Positions 22,169-33,819 of a DNA stretch of 64,000 bases are shown here, in pieces. A program made the position numbers and the translations under genes. This stretch comes from Castanea sativa (Eukaryota > Streptophyta > Magnoliopsida > Fagales > Fagaceae). The notes below the pieces were generated by a model that saw only the letters and a program-made list of their open reading frames with translations, searched no databases and had not been told where the DNA came from. Position 1 is the first letter of the stretch, and every line of letters begins with the position of its first letter. Location: the NCBI RefSeq assembly GCF_040712315.1, contig NC_134013.1, positions 30,353,001-30,417,000 of the forward strand, in the 5' to 3' direction.

Positions 22169-22596
22169 ATAGCTAGGGTTACTCCTAATTTAAATGTGGA
22201 GAATATTTCTCAGGTTTTAAGGGTTGGGCTTGAAGTGGACTCTTTTAGGTTGGGTTTTAAAATAGGGTCTGACTCAATTGATGTCATTAAATTAAAGAGG
22301 ACCAATAGAATTTCGTGCAAAGGAAAAAATGGTGGTGAGTCAGCTGCTAAGGGTTCTAACGTGAAGGGGGATAGTAGTCCATGAATGGGCAAGGTTAAAC
22401 AAGGTAGTTGGAAAAGGAAGGAAGGGAGACCTTTAGAGGAAACAATGAGCTCTAGAATGGACATTAATGTTGGGCAGAAACATAAAACAATTTATGGAGG
22501 GGCCTAGTGGTAGTGAATTTGGTAGGAAGAGTGGTAAGACAACTAAGATGACTGAACTTATTCCAACGGCGGAGGTTGCTAGGCAACGCTGTCGAG
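22169..22596 (+). pseudogene. LINE 2 ORF1 C-terminal part
   Basis: Codons after the insertion read a basic, serine/glycine-rich tail (KLKRTNRISCKGKNGGE) to a stop at 22382-22384. Further degenerate codons run to about 22596, where ORF2 begins. Such basic tails before ORF2 are common in plant LINEs. Confidence 0.55.
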
Positions 22597-22600
22597 CATA

Positions 22601-24082
22601 ATGAGTATTATAAGCTGGAATTGTCCGGGGCTTGGGAACCTCCAAAAAATTTGTGCCTTGGAAAAGGTGGTAAATAAAGAAGAGCCTAACATAGTATTTC
22701 TTATGGAGACTAAGGTAGATAAGAAGGATTGGATAGATAACGTAAAAGAAATGTGTAATTTAAAGCATGGGGTGTTTGTTCCGAGCAATGGTAATAGTGG
22801 TGGTTTGGCTTTATTTTGGAAATATGGGGTGACTCTTGATGTGCAATCTTATGCTTATGATCATATGGATGCATGGATTGATGGTGGTTCGGGTATTGGT
22901 TGGTGGCATCTTACTGGGTTTTATGGTAGTCCAGAAACGGAAAGGAGACTGGAGTCTTGGGCTAAACTGAAGTTTTTGAAGAATTCATCTTCACTTCCAT
23001 GGTTGGTTATTGGGGATTTCAATGAAATCATTGGGTTATCGGAAAAGGAAGGGGGACATATGAGGCCAAAAAGACAAATGGAGTTGTTTATGGAGGTGAT
23101 TAATTATTGTGAACTTAGAGATTTGGGGTTTGTGGGGCCAAAGTTTACTTGGCTATTTCAACAAAGAGATGGTCTTCAAATTAGAGAGAGATTGGATAGA
23201 GCTTTGGGGAATATAGATTGGTTGAATCTTTTCCCAATGGAAACTTTACATCATCTCTCTTCCTCGCCATCAGACCATTCACCTCTCTCCCTACACTTTA
23301 AGAACCGGCCTAGTAGGAGAAGAAAAAGAAAGTTGTTTAGATTTGAATCCATGTGGCTCAACAATGCTTGTTGTGAGGAGGTCGTTAAGGAGGCTTGGGA
23401 GGAAAGGGAAATGGTGGGATCGGATTGGGCTATGTCAAATTGTTTGGAAAGGTTCAAATCTGAATTATTGAGATGGAACAAAGAGGAGTTTGGTAATGTG
23501 GGGGCTAAGGTGGCCGAACTACAAGCAAGGTTGGAATTGTTGGGGAATCAACCTGCTTCTTCAAACCAAATTCATGCATTGAGAAAAAAACGAGGATTGA
23601 ACTTAATTGTTGGTTGGATAGAGAGGATAAGATGTGGAGGCAAAGGACTAAGAAAAATTGGTTTCAAAGTGGTGATAGGAACACGAAGTATTTTCATGCA
23701 AAAGCTTCAGATCGTCAAAGCAAGAATCATATTGATGATATTTTTATGTGAATGGGGTGTGGCATGAGGAGGAGGCCAAGATAGCTAACATTTTTATGGA
23801 GTACTACATGGGTCTATTCTCTTCTTCCCAACCCGTAGAGCTTGAGGAGTTTATCCATGCAGTTCAGCTAAAGGTTTCAGGGGGGATGAATGCTAATTTG
23901 GCTCGTGAGTTTCATGAGGGTGAGCTGTAAAGCTCTAAAGCAAATGTATCATCTGAAGGCACCAGGTCCGAATGGTATGCCACCTTTATTTTATCAACAT
24001 TTTTGGAGTACATGTGGGCATGTGGTTTGCAAAACGGTCTTGGATTTCCTGAACCATGGTCTTGGTTAGCTTTAATCAAACT
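22601..24082 (+). pseudogene. LINE 2 ORF2: endonuclease domain and RT start
   Basis: The ATG at 22601 opens ORF2. The endonuclease/exonuclease/phosphatase fold is complete in motifs: SWNCPGLG, METK (catalytic Glu), GFYGSPE, IGDFNE, and SDHSPL near residue 220. This domain nicks target DNA. The frame shifts at about 23590 and the open frame ends at 23767. Homology continues in other frames through 23748-23930 to 24082, where the solo LTR interrupts it. A proline (SWNCP) stands where arginine is usual. Confidence 0.88.
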
Positions 24083-24248
24083 TGTAACACCCCCAACCTA
24101 ATTGCATAATTAAATTTATGAGTTTATATGTTTGTTATTACCTTAATTATTTTAAGTGCATTAAAACTTTGCTATTGTGATATTATAAAAGACATATGCT
24201 CTTTTGATGTTGTAGAAAATAAATTTTATGAAGATAAGGATATATATG

Positions 24249-24280
<32 letters not shown>

Positions 24281-26942
24281 TACACATATATGCAAAGTTA
24301 TATTGTCATTGGGCATTTCTTGAAATATAAGTTTATATGGGGTGAAAAGTGCAAATGCCAAAAAGTGGAAAAAAGTTGGTCTTGATCTTTTTCTCCTTTG
24401 CTATACACGTACACCCCTCAAAGTCAATTCCTCATCTTTTCTTTTGCTGTACCAGAAGCTTCTTGCTTCCTTTCTTTTGCTCTTTCTTTTCTTTCTCTCT
24501 TTGCTTTCACACGGCAAGAGCTCTCTCTCTCCCTCTCTCACCAAAACAAAATCTCACTCTAAAGAAGGAATTAAGAGCCTAAAACTAAAGTTTCAGCTTC
24601 AAATTTGTGGGTAAGTAATTAAAACCTTATTTGATTTTAGAGTATTTTGATAGTTTAATTGTTTTCCCTTCTTTGTTCTCAAATCTGATTTTAGGGGCTG
24701 AACTTGTGATTCTGTTTTTGTAAGTTGAAAGTTTGATGGTGTTATGGTCTATTGGATGCTTAATAAGTTATTTTAATGTTTATTGTATTGGTATAAAAAT
24801 ACCCAAATGAATTGAAGACCATTTGCATTTAGTTGGTGAATTTTGTATCAATATGCACTAAAGCTGTCACTGTGACAGATTTGATGTTCACTACAAGAAA
24901 ATTCTGTATTAAATCATTTGCTGTGAATTATGATGCTAGGAGTAGTTTTTATGAATCCTAAGACACATATGGTTGTTTTGGAACTGGTCTCACTGCATTT
25001 GGACTAATACAAAAATAATGGTTTAATTTCTAAGTTGTATAAATTTCTATCAGGACAGTTTTGAGCACGTTTCCTTGTAAGATTTTTAATAAATTATGGT
25101 TTTATTATTTGACTTTGAAATTTATACGGTATATATTAGACATAAAGGGGAGTAGCTCTGTAAAATTTCATGACAATTGGATATGTTTTGACAGCCCATT
25201 CGTATTTTACAAATGGGGAATTTGCTACTGAAATGATCAGTAAACAGTGTAGGATAACTATGACTTTGTAGATTTAATTTTGAAGTTAGGGTAAATGTTT
25301 TGAGCTATAATTTAATGTGCTTATCTTTTGGTATGTTTAGATCATATGTGAATTTTTATGGCTTGGTTTCTCTATGTTTTGGTATGTTATGAGTTTGGTG
25401 ATTGTACCTTGTTTTAGGGGAACTCTATGTGTTGGGAATTAAGTTTTTTTTTACTAAGTTGAGAGTTAGGTTGTGTTCGAGGTAGAAGTTTATTTTTAGG
25501 AAGAGTTGTTAGTAATAAGTTTTGGTCTTTCATTTAGGTGTCGAGAACGAGAACACGGACACTTGAGCTCCTCTTGTACAAATCTCTCGCGTCATCTGTT
25601 TTCAGGTAAGGGACTTGTGACATGTGCGTTTGATAAGCATAAGGACTATTTAGAAAAAATTATAACGCATTAAAACCTTTTAATTAGAGATATTACATAT
25701 AAGCATGATTCAAGTAAAGATTTATGTTCGTGACTTATTGAATCTTATATATATGATAATTTTAGCATATTGATGCTATTACTCATATCACGAACATAAT
25801 GTTTAAAGAAAGAATTGGATATGCTACTGTTATTAAATAGTTATGTAAAAGTATAGTTTTTAGTTATTCCATTGTCATGATCTGAACTCAGCCAGTAGGG
25901 GTTATAGTACTGGTATTTCCATGGAGATTTTGTTTGGCCATTTAAAAGTGGGACTGGCTCTGCTGTACCCGCCCTTGTTGGTAACCGCCAACTTGTGGAG
26001 GATGTCAACCTACCCCCATGGTTGAAAGTAAGTATTATGATATGATTCCGGAATTACCTAGCATTGTGGGGAATGCTGGATGCCTGGCACTAAGTGCTGG
26101 AAGCCTCCCAAAGTTGTGACAGACTTACAATTGGACTAACTAATATGCATTATAAAAGAGCTATTAAGCTATTTGCAAGTTATAAGAAAAGTATGACGAT
26201 AAGAAAAGTATGTTGAATTATGTTTAAGTTCCTTATCATGTTCTTTTATTATTATATGAAAGGAAAATGAAGTATTTTCATTTGAAAGTTCATAAGTTAA
26301 TTTAAGAACAATATGAATAGTATGAAGGCTATTTTATCAAAGCTGGCATATCCATAAAGTATTTGATTTACATGCATTCTTATCAAAGGCCCATGGAGCT
26401 TAAAAACCTTACTGGGCTTCGCAGCTCACCCTATTATATTTTAGTGCACAGGTTCTTCCTGGAAGCAGCGAGAGTATTAGAGGTAGCAAGATTCTGTGAT
26501 TCTCTTTTGTTTAGATTGTATAGTTTTTTTTTTTTGTATAGTAGTTTAGCTCTTTTGTTGTATAAAAGGAATCAAGATGTACTTGATCCTTTGAGCACAG
26601 ATGTAATTTTGAACTTTAGTTTGGTTTGAACCCCAGTTGTATGTCTTTGGGGTTAGGTTTGTAAATAAAAGTTTTTGCTAAACATTTAGCTATGTAATAT
26701 TTGCACGAATACCTGAAGTTTCAGCCAAGTGGCAATCTTGCAAAGTTCAATTGAAATGAATTTTCAAGGTTTTTACATTTTTGTATATTATGGCTTTTAT
26801 GCAAGAAAATAAGCAGGTGTACAGGAAACAGTTCTTGATAAGCACCTTCTGTTTAGGTTGGTTCGTGTTAGTATTGAGGTAAACTTGATATTAACATGCC
26901 GGTCATGCTCTAAATTCTGAAGTACAGGTTTGGGTCGTGACA
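24083..26942 (+). mobile_element. 2.86-kb solo LTR inserted in LINE 2
   Basis: It is bounded by TGTAACACCC at the left and GGGTCGTGACA at the right, and flanked by perfect 5-bp repeats AAACT (24078-24082 and 26943-26947). There is no PBS, polyprotein or second LTR, so it is a solo LTR left by recombination. The AAAACCTTACTGGGCTTCGC phrase near 26403, just before GCTCACCC, resembles the 3' part of some plant gypsy LTRs. The orientation given is inferred from that phrase. Removing it and one AAACT restores a continuous LINE RT frame across the site. A (TA)n(CA)n microsatellite lies at 24241-24290. Confidence 0.9.
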
Positions 26943-28974
26943 AAACTCATGTGGTGTTTGTTCCTAAAGTTAAAGAGCCAAAATATGTTATTGATTTTAG
27001 GCCTACTAGTTTATGCAATGTAATCTATAAGATTGCTTCAAAGGCTATAGCTAATAGACTTAAAAGAATATTGCCATCAATTATTAGTGATTCTCTAAGT
27101 GCATTTGTGCATGGTAGACTTATTATTGATAATGTGTTGATAGCGTTTGAAACTATGCATCATATTAGTAAAAAAGAAGGGGGGGAAAGTTGGGGAGATG
27201 ACTCTAAAGCTTGACATGAGTAAAGCATATGATAGGGTGGAGTGGTGTTGTTTGGAAAAAATTATGGAGAAGTTAGGCTTTGCTGAAAGATGGAGATGTC
27301 TTGTTATGAAGTGTATTAACTCTGTTACCTATGCAATTAGGGTCAATGGGATGCCTATGGGATGCATTACTCCTACTAGGGGTATTTGCCAAGAGAACCC
27401 ATTATCGCCTTATTTATTTCTCCTATGTGCAGAGGGTTTATCATCTCTTATTAAGGCTTCAGTGGCTAATGGTGTTATGAAGGGAATTTCAGTTTGCAGA
27501 GAGGAGCCTGAACTCTCCCATCTATTTTTTGCAGATGATAGCCTAATCTTTTGTAGAGCTTCGTTGGATGATTGTGATGAACTACAAAGAGTGTTGGGAG
27601 TCTATGAGAGAGCCACGGGTCAACAGTTAAACTGAGCAAAAACCTCTCTCTTCTTTAGCAAAAACACTCCAGGAGATATTCAAGGGGAAATCCAAAGAAG
27701 GTTTGGGGCTCAAGTCATAAAACAACATGATAAGTATCTTGGTTTACCATCACTTGTGGGGAAAAACAAGAGGAATACTTTTAATGACATCAAGGAGAAG
27801 CTTGGTAAAAAACTGGCAGGATGGAAGGAGAAGTTGTTATCTAAAGCGGGCAAAGAAATCCATATTAAAGCAATCGCTTTGGCAATCCCAACATACACAA
27901 TGAGTTGCTTCAAAATCCCGGATTCACTATATGATGATCTAACAAGTATGATTAGAAACTTTTGGTGGGGCCAAAAATTCGAGGAGAAGAAAATCTCATA
28001 GGTGTCTCGGGAAAAGATGTGTGAGCCCAAAGCTTGTGGTGGTATGGGGTTTAAAAATTTGAAATGTTTTAACTTGGCTTTACTTGCCAAACAAGGGTGG
28101 AGATTGCAATTAGCCCAAGATTCATTGGTGTTCCGGGTTTTGAAAGCTAAATATTTTCCTAAATGTGACTTTATTCATGCCTCTCTACGCCATAATCTGT
28201 CTTATACATGGAGGAGTATCATGGTGGCACAAGAATTGGTGAAGGAAGGAATGATGTGGAGAGTGGGAAATGGGAGGGATGTGAAGGTGTGGGGAGATAG
28301 ATGGATGCCTAGTTCATCCTCTCATGTGGTGATTTCTCATCGATTGTTCTTGCATGAGGACACACAGGTTGGAGAGTTGATAGATATTGATGCCATGTGT
28401 TGGAAATCTTCGGTTGTGGACTCTATTTTTCTGCCACATGAGGCTAAAGCAATCAAAAGTATCCCTTTAAGTGTCCATTTCCCTTTGGATAAATTGGTGT
28501 GGGCTGAAACAGCTAATGTTAAGTTTACTATCAAAAGTGCTTACCATTTGGCTGTGACAATATTATTTTCTGAAAATAGAGGGAGTGCTTTAGATTTTAG
28601 CTTGATGAGAAGGTTTTGGAGAAGTCTTTGGAGGCTTCCTATTCCCCATAAGGTTAGGCATTTTGCATGGAGAGCATGTAGGGAAGCAGTGCCTACAAAA
28701 GTAAATCTAAGGAGAAGGAAGGTGTTAACAGATGATTCATGCAAGTGGTGTAAAGAGGAGCCCAATACTGCTGGTCATGCTTTGTGGAGTTGTCCGAGAG
28801 CACAAGAGGTGTGGGAGTGTTCTAAGTTGGTCCTAAGCTTAGATAGAAGGGATGATATTTCTTTCATGGATATCTTGTGGCAATTGTTGTTGGCTGAAAA
28901 TGTGAATTTGGATTCCTTTTCTCGGCTGGTTATGATAGCATGGAAGTTGTGGTACAGTTGAAATGAATTGCGTC
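26943..28974 (+). pseudogene. LINE 2 ORF2: reverse transcriptase and zf-RVT
   Basis: RT begins with PKVKEPKYVIDFRPTSLCNV and continues through KLDMSKAYDRVEW to the active-site FADD at 27528-27539, so both catalytic aspartates are kept. Frame changes near 27180 and stops near 27634 and 28001 break it. Frames 27756-28001 and 28002-28961 cover the thumb, connection and a zf-RVT region (CKWCKEEPN...ALWSC, about 28740-28795). A stop at 28961 and a MITE at 28975 separate it from RNase H. Confidence 0.9.
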
Positions 28975-29579
28975 TTAAGCTGCGTTTGGTTCAGTGTAAA
29001 ATATTTTTCGAGTGTAAAATAATTTCAGGTGAAAATATTTTCAGGAAAGGAAAATATTTTCTAGTGTTTGGTTGCATTTTAAAAGTTATATTAGAAAATA
29101 ATTTTCAGTGTTTGGTAACATTTTGAAAATACAAATTTTCTACTAGTTTCTCACATTTTCCCAGCCATTTTCTCAGCTCTCAAACAAATTTTATAATAGA
29201 AAATTGCAATATATAAACTTTTAAACAAACAAAAATCAAACAACACCATTCTCAAAACAATAAATCTTTCGGTCAAATTGAGAGAGGGGGGAGGAAGAGA
29301 GAGTCATCGCAAGCTCGACAGCAAGGGAGAGGTAGATCGAGAAAGAGAGAGATTGGTGGTCGGTGGGTCATGGGTGACGAGACCGGTCTAGCGGTGGCAG
29401 GCTTCGGCGATGCGATCTCACGGTGCGATCTTAACGGGACGATCTTGCCAACGCAATCTCGCTGGCACGATCTCATGGCTCGATCTCGCCAGTTCAAGCT
29501 CGATGGCGCAAGATCACGGTGCTGGGGTGCGACGAGACCAGTGCGATCTGGGGTTGGGGGCAGTGGTGCGATCTGGGTT

Positions 29580-29633
<54 letters not shown>

Positions 29634-29819
29634 CAATCTGGAAAATGAGATTTGAAGGTAAAATAAGAACGGAAATAATTTTACAGGTGGAAATGATTAT
29701 TTTACAGTCAATGTGTAAAATAATTTTCGTTGACCCAATTTTCTATGCGTACCAAACACATAGCTTGGTGTAAAATAGTTTCCTGAAATGCTTTTCAGCC
29801 AAAACAAACGCAACCTTAA
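28975..29819. mobile_element. MITE-like insertion (GCGTTTGGTT termini)
   Basis: The ends are TTAAGCTGCGTTTGGTT on the left and, inverted, TTAAGGTTGCGTTTGTTTT on the right. Subterminal GTGTAAAATA repeats occur at both ends. The TTAA could be target duplication or part of the terminus, so the superfamily is uncertain (PIF/Harbinger or other). The centre (29280-29580) is GC-richer with many CGATCT motifs, followed by (CT)24 at 29581-29628. Its open frames are low-complexity and not genes. It splits the LINE between zf-RVT and RNase H. Confidence 0.72.
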
Positions 29820-30486
29820 TGGTGTGATGAAATTTGGGAAAGAGCTAGTGTATGGTGCAATGCATTACTAGGCTGAGTTCCTTGCAGCTAACGATAGTAA
29901 TGAGCATTCAAGTACTGTGGTCCAGAAGAAGAATTGGTCCCCACCACCACCGGGGTTGTGTAAAGTAAATGTTGATGCTGCCACTTTTAATGATATAAGA
30001 TCAACTGATATTGGGATTGTAATTCGAGACAACGTGGGGCAAGTTGTAGTGGCTTTATGCAGAAAATTGGAAGCTCTTCTCAGTCCACTTGAAGCTGAAT
30101 TCAAGGTATTTGAAGCAGGAATGCCTGGTGTAAAATAGTTTCCTGAAATGCTTTTCAGCCAAAACAAACGCAGCCTTAATGGTGTGGTGAAATCTAGGAA
30201 AGAGCTAGTGTATGGTGCAATGCATTACTAGGGTGAGTTCCTTGCAGCTAATGATAGTGATGAGCATTCAAGTACTGTGGTCCAGAAGAAGAATTGGTCC
30301 CCACCACCACTAGGGTTGTGTAAAGTAAATGTTGATGCTGCCACTTTTAATGATATAAGATCAACTGATATTGGGATTGTAATTCGAGACAACATGGGGC
30401 AAGTTGTAGTGGCTTTATGCAGAAAATTGGAAGCTCTTCTCAGTCCACTTGAAGCTGAATTCAAGGTATTTGAAGCAGGAATTTTT
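29767..30486 (+). repeat. Two-copy tandem duplication, 360-bp unit
   Basis: The copies at 29767-30126 and 30127-30486 differ at only a few positions. Each holds the last 50 bp of the MITE followed by the start of the LINE RNase H domain. The duplication therefore post-dates the MITE and leaves the RNase H N-terminus twice. Confidence 0.92.
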
Positions 30487-30786
30487 TTTGCTCTGAGCCA
30501 TGGTTTTACAGATGTGGTGTTGGAGGGAGATTCGCAGGTAATGGTAAATGCAGCAGGTTCTTCATCTCCTCCCTCAACTGTGGCTTCTGTTATTCAGGGT
30601 GTCCATGAGATATGTATGGAGTTTAGACAAGTCCAATTTTCCCATGTCAAGAGGCAAGGGAACATGCCAGCTCACTTAGTAACAAAAAATGCTTATAGCA
30701 TTGTTAATGACATTGTATGGGTTGAAGAGGATCCTTGCTTTGCCAAGCAAGCCCTCATCCATGATGTAAATTTTATATTTTCTTAG
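29917..30786 (+). pseudogene. LINE 2 RNase H domain (first half duplicated)
   Basis: The second copy, 30277-30786, reads an RNase H type-1 domain: KVNVDAATFND with the first aspartate, a LEAEFKVFEAG helix, VVLEGDSQ with the second acidic site, and a C-terminal HVKRQGNMPAHLVTKNA, where plant LINEs usually have an AH-LA pattern. The first copy (29917-30126) stops after the helix. The stop at 30784-30786 is followed by the element's poly(A). Confidence 0.88.
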
Positions 30787-30834
30787 TAATAAAAAGTTAA
30801 TGCTTTTCCTATCCAAAAAAAAAAAAAAAAAAAA

Positions 30835-32034
30835 TTTAATATGGAGTAACATTAGAGACTAGAGGCACAATTTCATTTATAACATGTTGACATGATTTAT
30901 TGTGATTGGAATAACATTATTTTATCTAAGATCACCAGCAATATAATTTTTTATTGTGCATCAATTATAACAAATTATATCATTGATTGTAAAAATTGTT
31001 GCGTTCTCAAGCTTATTGTTTTGCAATTTGTGTTCAAGAAAAAAGCTATAATATGGAGGAGCAGCACCATAAAAACATTCTCCCATATTATGTTATGTGT
31101 GGTCCTTCCATCAGCACAAACTGCAAATTTAAATTAGAAGAAATTTATGGCTGTTCGAAATTTTGTGGAAGGCTCAAGGCGGAGTTAAAGCTCGTTGGAA
31201 AATGGAAATACATAGTACATATTTCTATAAATATTTGAACCACTATGCAAGAAAGTTGAAATGGTAGAAATTTAGAAATTCATAGCTCTCACAGTACCTC
31301 ATTTAAAATCCATTTAAGGATTATATCTTTTTTGGAACAAATTATGATTTATTTTCAAATAGTACTTAATTGGGTGAATCTCAATAGTCAAGTAAGATCA
31401 TTTTAACTTGTTGAACAAAGTAGAACCATTATGAAGTCAATCTAGCTTATAGGCTAAAATCCTTCAAGATCATTAGAAAGTCAAAATGAAAGAACTTGAA
31501 ATATAAGTCGTAAAATATTGAAGCCCGCCGTATGAATAGGTCTTATTAGCTTGTGTAAACACACTGATTAGTCCATATATATAATCGATCAGATTAACTT
31601 CTCGATAATCAATTCAAGAAATTGCTAAACGCGTCAAGGTGTTAAACAGCTCAGAGATTTTTGGCCCCGTTTGAAAGCTTAGTTCTTGATCAACGAGTTT
31701 ATAGGAATCCAAACCTTTGAATCTTTTCTTAGCTTACACATACCAAAACATTGACCAGATCAGTTTGAAACTCACACCATAAAATTGTCAAAGTTTAGAA
31801 CCTCAAGCAACGTATGAGATAAAGATAAACTAGACAGTAGACACCTTAGCAAAAAAGTACATCCTATTCGCTACATCATAAACATTAAAGTATTAATTTA
31901 ACAAAGAAATCTCATACTATACACATAAGTTTATCTATCACGCATATTCTTCTAAGTACCATTGTACATAGAAAAATAAGTTTTTAATGAACTTTACATA
32001 AACTAATAATAAAAAAAGCTAATCCAAACGCACG
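30835..32034. other. Gene-free interval downstream of the small minus-strand gene
   Basis: AT-rich DNA with no domain or repeat recognised. It lies 3' of the gene at 32035-32511, so its right edge presumably contains that gene's 3' UTR. Confidence 0.5.
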
Positions 32035-32511
32035 CTAAGCACATGAAATACCAATAGGAGTAGCTGTAAACCGCTCTGAGGCTGACTTTCTTACCAAGGA
32101 ACCGACTTCCGGCGAAAGCTTACTAAAATCAATCTCAGGAGCTTCAGGAATGGTGGTAAGTGCCCCGGACTTATCGTAAACGAAGTAAAATCCATCCTTG
32201 GGTTGATCTTGAACTCGAACCACAGAACTAGGAGATGGTTTTGGCTTGAACACTGACCTGAGAAACTTGTGAAGTGACCGGGATAGCTTCGAGGTCTTTT
32301 TGGACTTGGAAGCTTGTGATGGAGGAGGAGGAGGAGGTGCTTGACGATCAGGTATTCGTGACATGGAAAAGGTTCTTGTAGCCATAGCCGAATCAAGCTG
32401 GCGTTTGAAAGAGTTGAGCTCAAAGGAGTCATAGAGTGTGCTACCACAATCCCATACATGGGACTTGGGTTTTTCATATTGATTTTGTTTGTGTTCTTGA
32501 GCTTTCTCCAT
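32035..32511 (-). CDS. Small plant protein of unknown function, 158 aa
   Basis: A single-exon frame with ordinary, non-repetitive codons, unlike the transposon debris around it. The N-terminal third reads KSHVWDCGSTLYDSFELNSF and then FKRQLDSAMATRTFSM. I recall similar WDCGSxLYDSFEL segments in small uncharacterised land-plant proteins, but no function is known to me. A PPPPPP run lies near residue 60, a basic serine/lysine segment (SKSKKTSKLSRSLHKFLRSV) around 68-88, and a C-terminal region with IPEAPEIDFSKL follows. There is no signal peptide or membrane segment, so a soluble cytosolic or nuclear protein is likely. The start is the first ATG after a (CT)n leader on the coding strand. It is probably a real host gene. 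Confidence 0.8.
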   Translation of the reverse strand: MEKAQEHKQNQYEKPKSHVWDCGSTLYDSFELNSFKRQLDSAMATRTFSMSRIPDRQAPPPPPPSQASKSKKTSKLSRSLHKFLRSVFKPKPSPSSVVRVQDQPKDGFYFVYDKSGALTTIPEAPEIDFSKLSPEVGSLVRKSASERFTATPIGISCA

Positions 32512-32578
32512 TACTTACTGTTTACACACACAAAAAGAAAGAGGAAGATATGGTTTGGGTTCTATAAGAGCTATAGAA

Positions 32579-32583
<5 letters not shown>

Positions 32584-32608
<25 letters not shown>
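32584..32608 (-). promoter_or_regulatory. (CT)n tract in the presumed 5' UTR/promoter of the small gene
   Basis: A GA run on the plus strand reads as (CT)n on the coding strand, about 75-100 bp upstream of the ATG at 32511. CT-rich tracts are common near plant transcription starts. No confident TATA box was assigned. Confidence 0.4.
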
Positions 32609-32609
<1 letters not shown>

Positions 32610-32614
<5 letters not shown>

Positions 32615-33402
32615 GAGAAGTCTCTTTCCTTTTCAAATGGTTGGTGGAACTTCAAACGCGTTAGTTAAGACTTAATACCTAATAGGGTACTTGCAGTGCT
32701 CACGTACGCCACATGTGAACCATTAAATTGTGTGTGATGCCATGTGGAAGCTGTCCATTCCTTAAGCCTATATTCATTGGAAGAAGGTTGTGCGAAAGAC
32801 TCTTCTATGATGTTACCTCTCATTACTTTAATAAATATTAATTAGGATTTTTTTTTTCGCTGAATAAATATTAATTAGGATTTAGATTAGCTTTTTGACC
32901 TCCACAAACTAACCACTTGATCACAATTTTTACAAATAATACCCTCATCACACGCGTATTGTGGGTGGGATAAGATTTTTTTTATTAGTGATCCTATTTT
33001 GTAGCAAAAAAGAAACGTGTTAAATATATATTTTTTATTTTGAAAATCTAACTTATAAGTGAATAAAACAATTTAAAAATCGACAAGAGGGTGACCCTAT
33101 TTTTTAGGCAATATTTTAGTAGGAGTTAAAGTTTCATTTTTACCAGATTGTCCTTTAATTTTGTCTCCACTTAAACATAAGGATGTAGGCACATTTTAAA
33201 ACTATAAAAATGAGTAATCCAAACAAGAGAAGTCCACTTAAATAGTAATATAGATGATCATGTAAATCATAAAATGATCATGCAAGTTACCACTAAAGAA
33301 AGCCAAATCATTTAAAGCTTTAAAAAAAATGAAACTATAAAGGGTTTAGTTAAACTTGTTCCCCAAGGGTTCAGAACTTCTTTTATATTTGTGCACAATT
33401 TG
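32610..33402. other. Upstream interval without a gene
   Basis: It holds the upstream side of the small gene and then AT-rich DNA. Nothing else was recognised. Confidence 0.45.
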
Positions 33403-33798
33403 ACACAATTTTTTTAAAAGGTATAAAAATATCATTTTATGGAATATTAAATATACTTTAATATGTGTTTTAAGAACCCTAGGTAACAGCAGCCATCTAT
33501 AAATTAATTAAGAAGAAAAAATAGTTGGGCATATGATGCGACTAGTTAGGGCGAGCTATAATATTAATGAAAATACTTTGATATATACTAATTGGACGGT
33601 ACACAATTTTTTAAAAAGGTATAAAATATCGTTTTATGGAATATTAAATATACTTTAATATGTGTTTTAAGAACACTAGGTAACGGCAGCCATCTATAAA
33701 TAAATTAAGAAGAAAAAATAGTTGGGCATATGATGCGACTAGCTAGCTAGGGCGAACTATAATATTAGTGAAAATACTTAAATCTATACTAATTGGAC
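33403..33798. repeat. Two-copy tandem duplication, 198-bp unit
   Basis: The copies at about 33403-33600 and 33601-33798 share the phrases TTTTATGGAATATTAAATAT, GCAGCCATCTATAAAT and GGGCATATGATGCGACTAG, with a handful of differences. No coding capacity. Confidence 0.9.
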
Positions 33799-33819
33799 AG
33801 TACAGGGTACTTCTTTACT

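Larger units (their letters stand above)
20042..30834 (+). mobile_element. LINE 2, near full-length L1-type element with later insertions
   Basis: It carries a 5' leader with a (CT)n tract (20161-20185), ORF1 with a DUF4283-like N-terminus and a CCHC knuckle, and ORF2 with apurinic-type endonuclease, RT with FADD, zf-RVT and RNase H, then poly(A) at 30815-30834. Insertions at 21297-22168, 24083-26942 and 28975-29819 and a 360-bp duplication account for much of its 10.8-kb span. A weak target duplication is possible: TTTAATAT before the start (20026) and after the poly(A) (30835). The exact 5' end is uncertain. Frameshifts and stops make it inactive. Confidence 0.9.

Noticed and set aside
21686..22384. 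232-codon open frame with a hydrophobic N-terminus
   Set aside because: It starts in pyrimidine-rich insertion sequence and runs across the junction into LINE ORF1, so it is a chimera of unrelated sequence.
29370..29773. Overlapping plus-strand frames with serine-leucine runs
   Set aside because: They translate the (CT)n microsatellite inside a MITE. All three frames are open because of the repeat.
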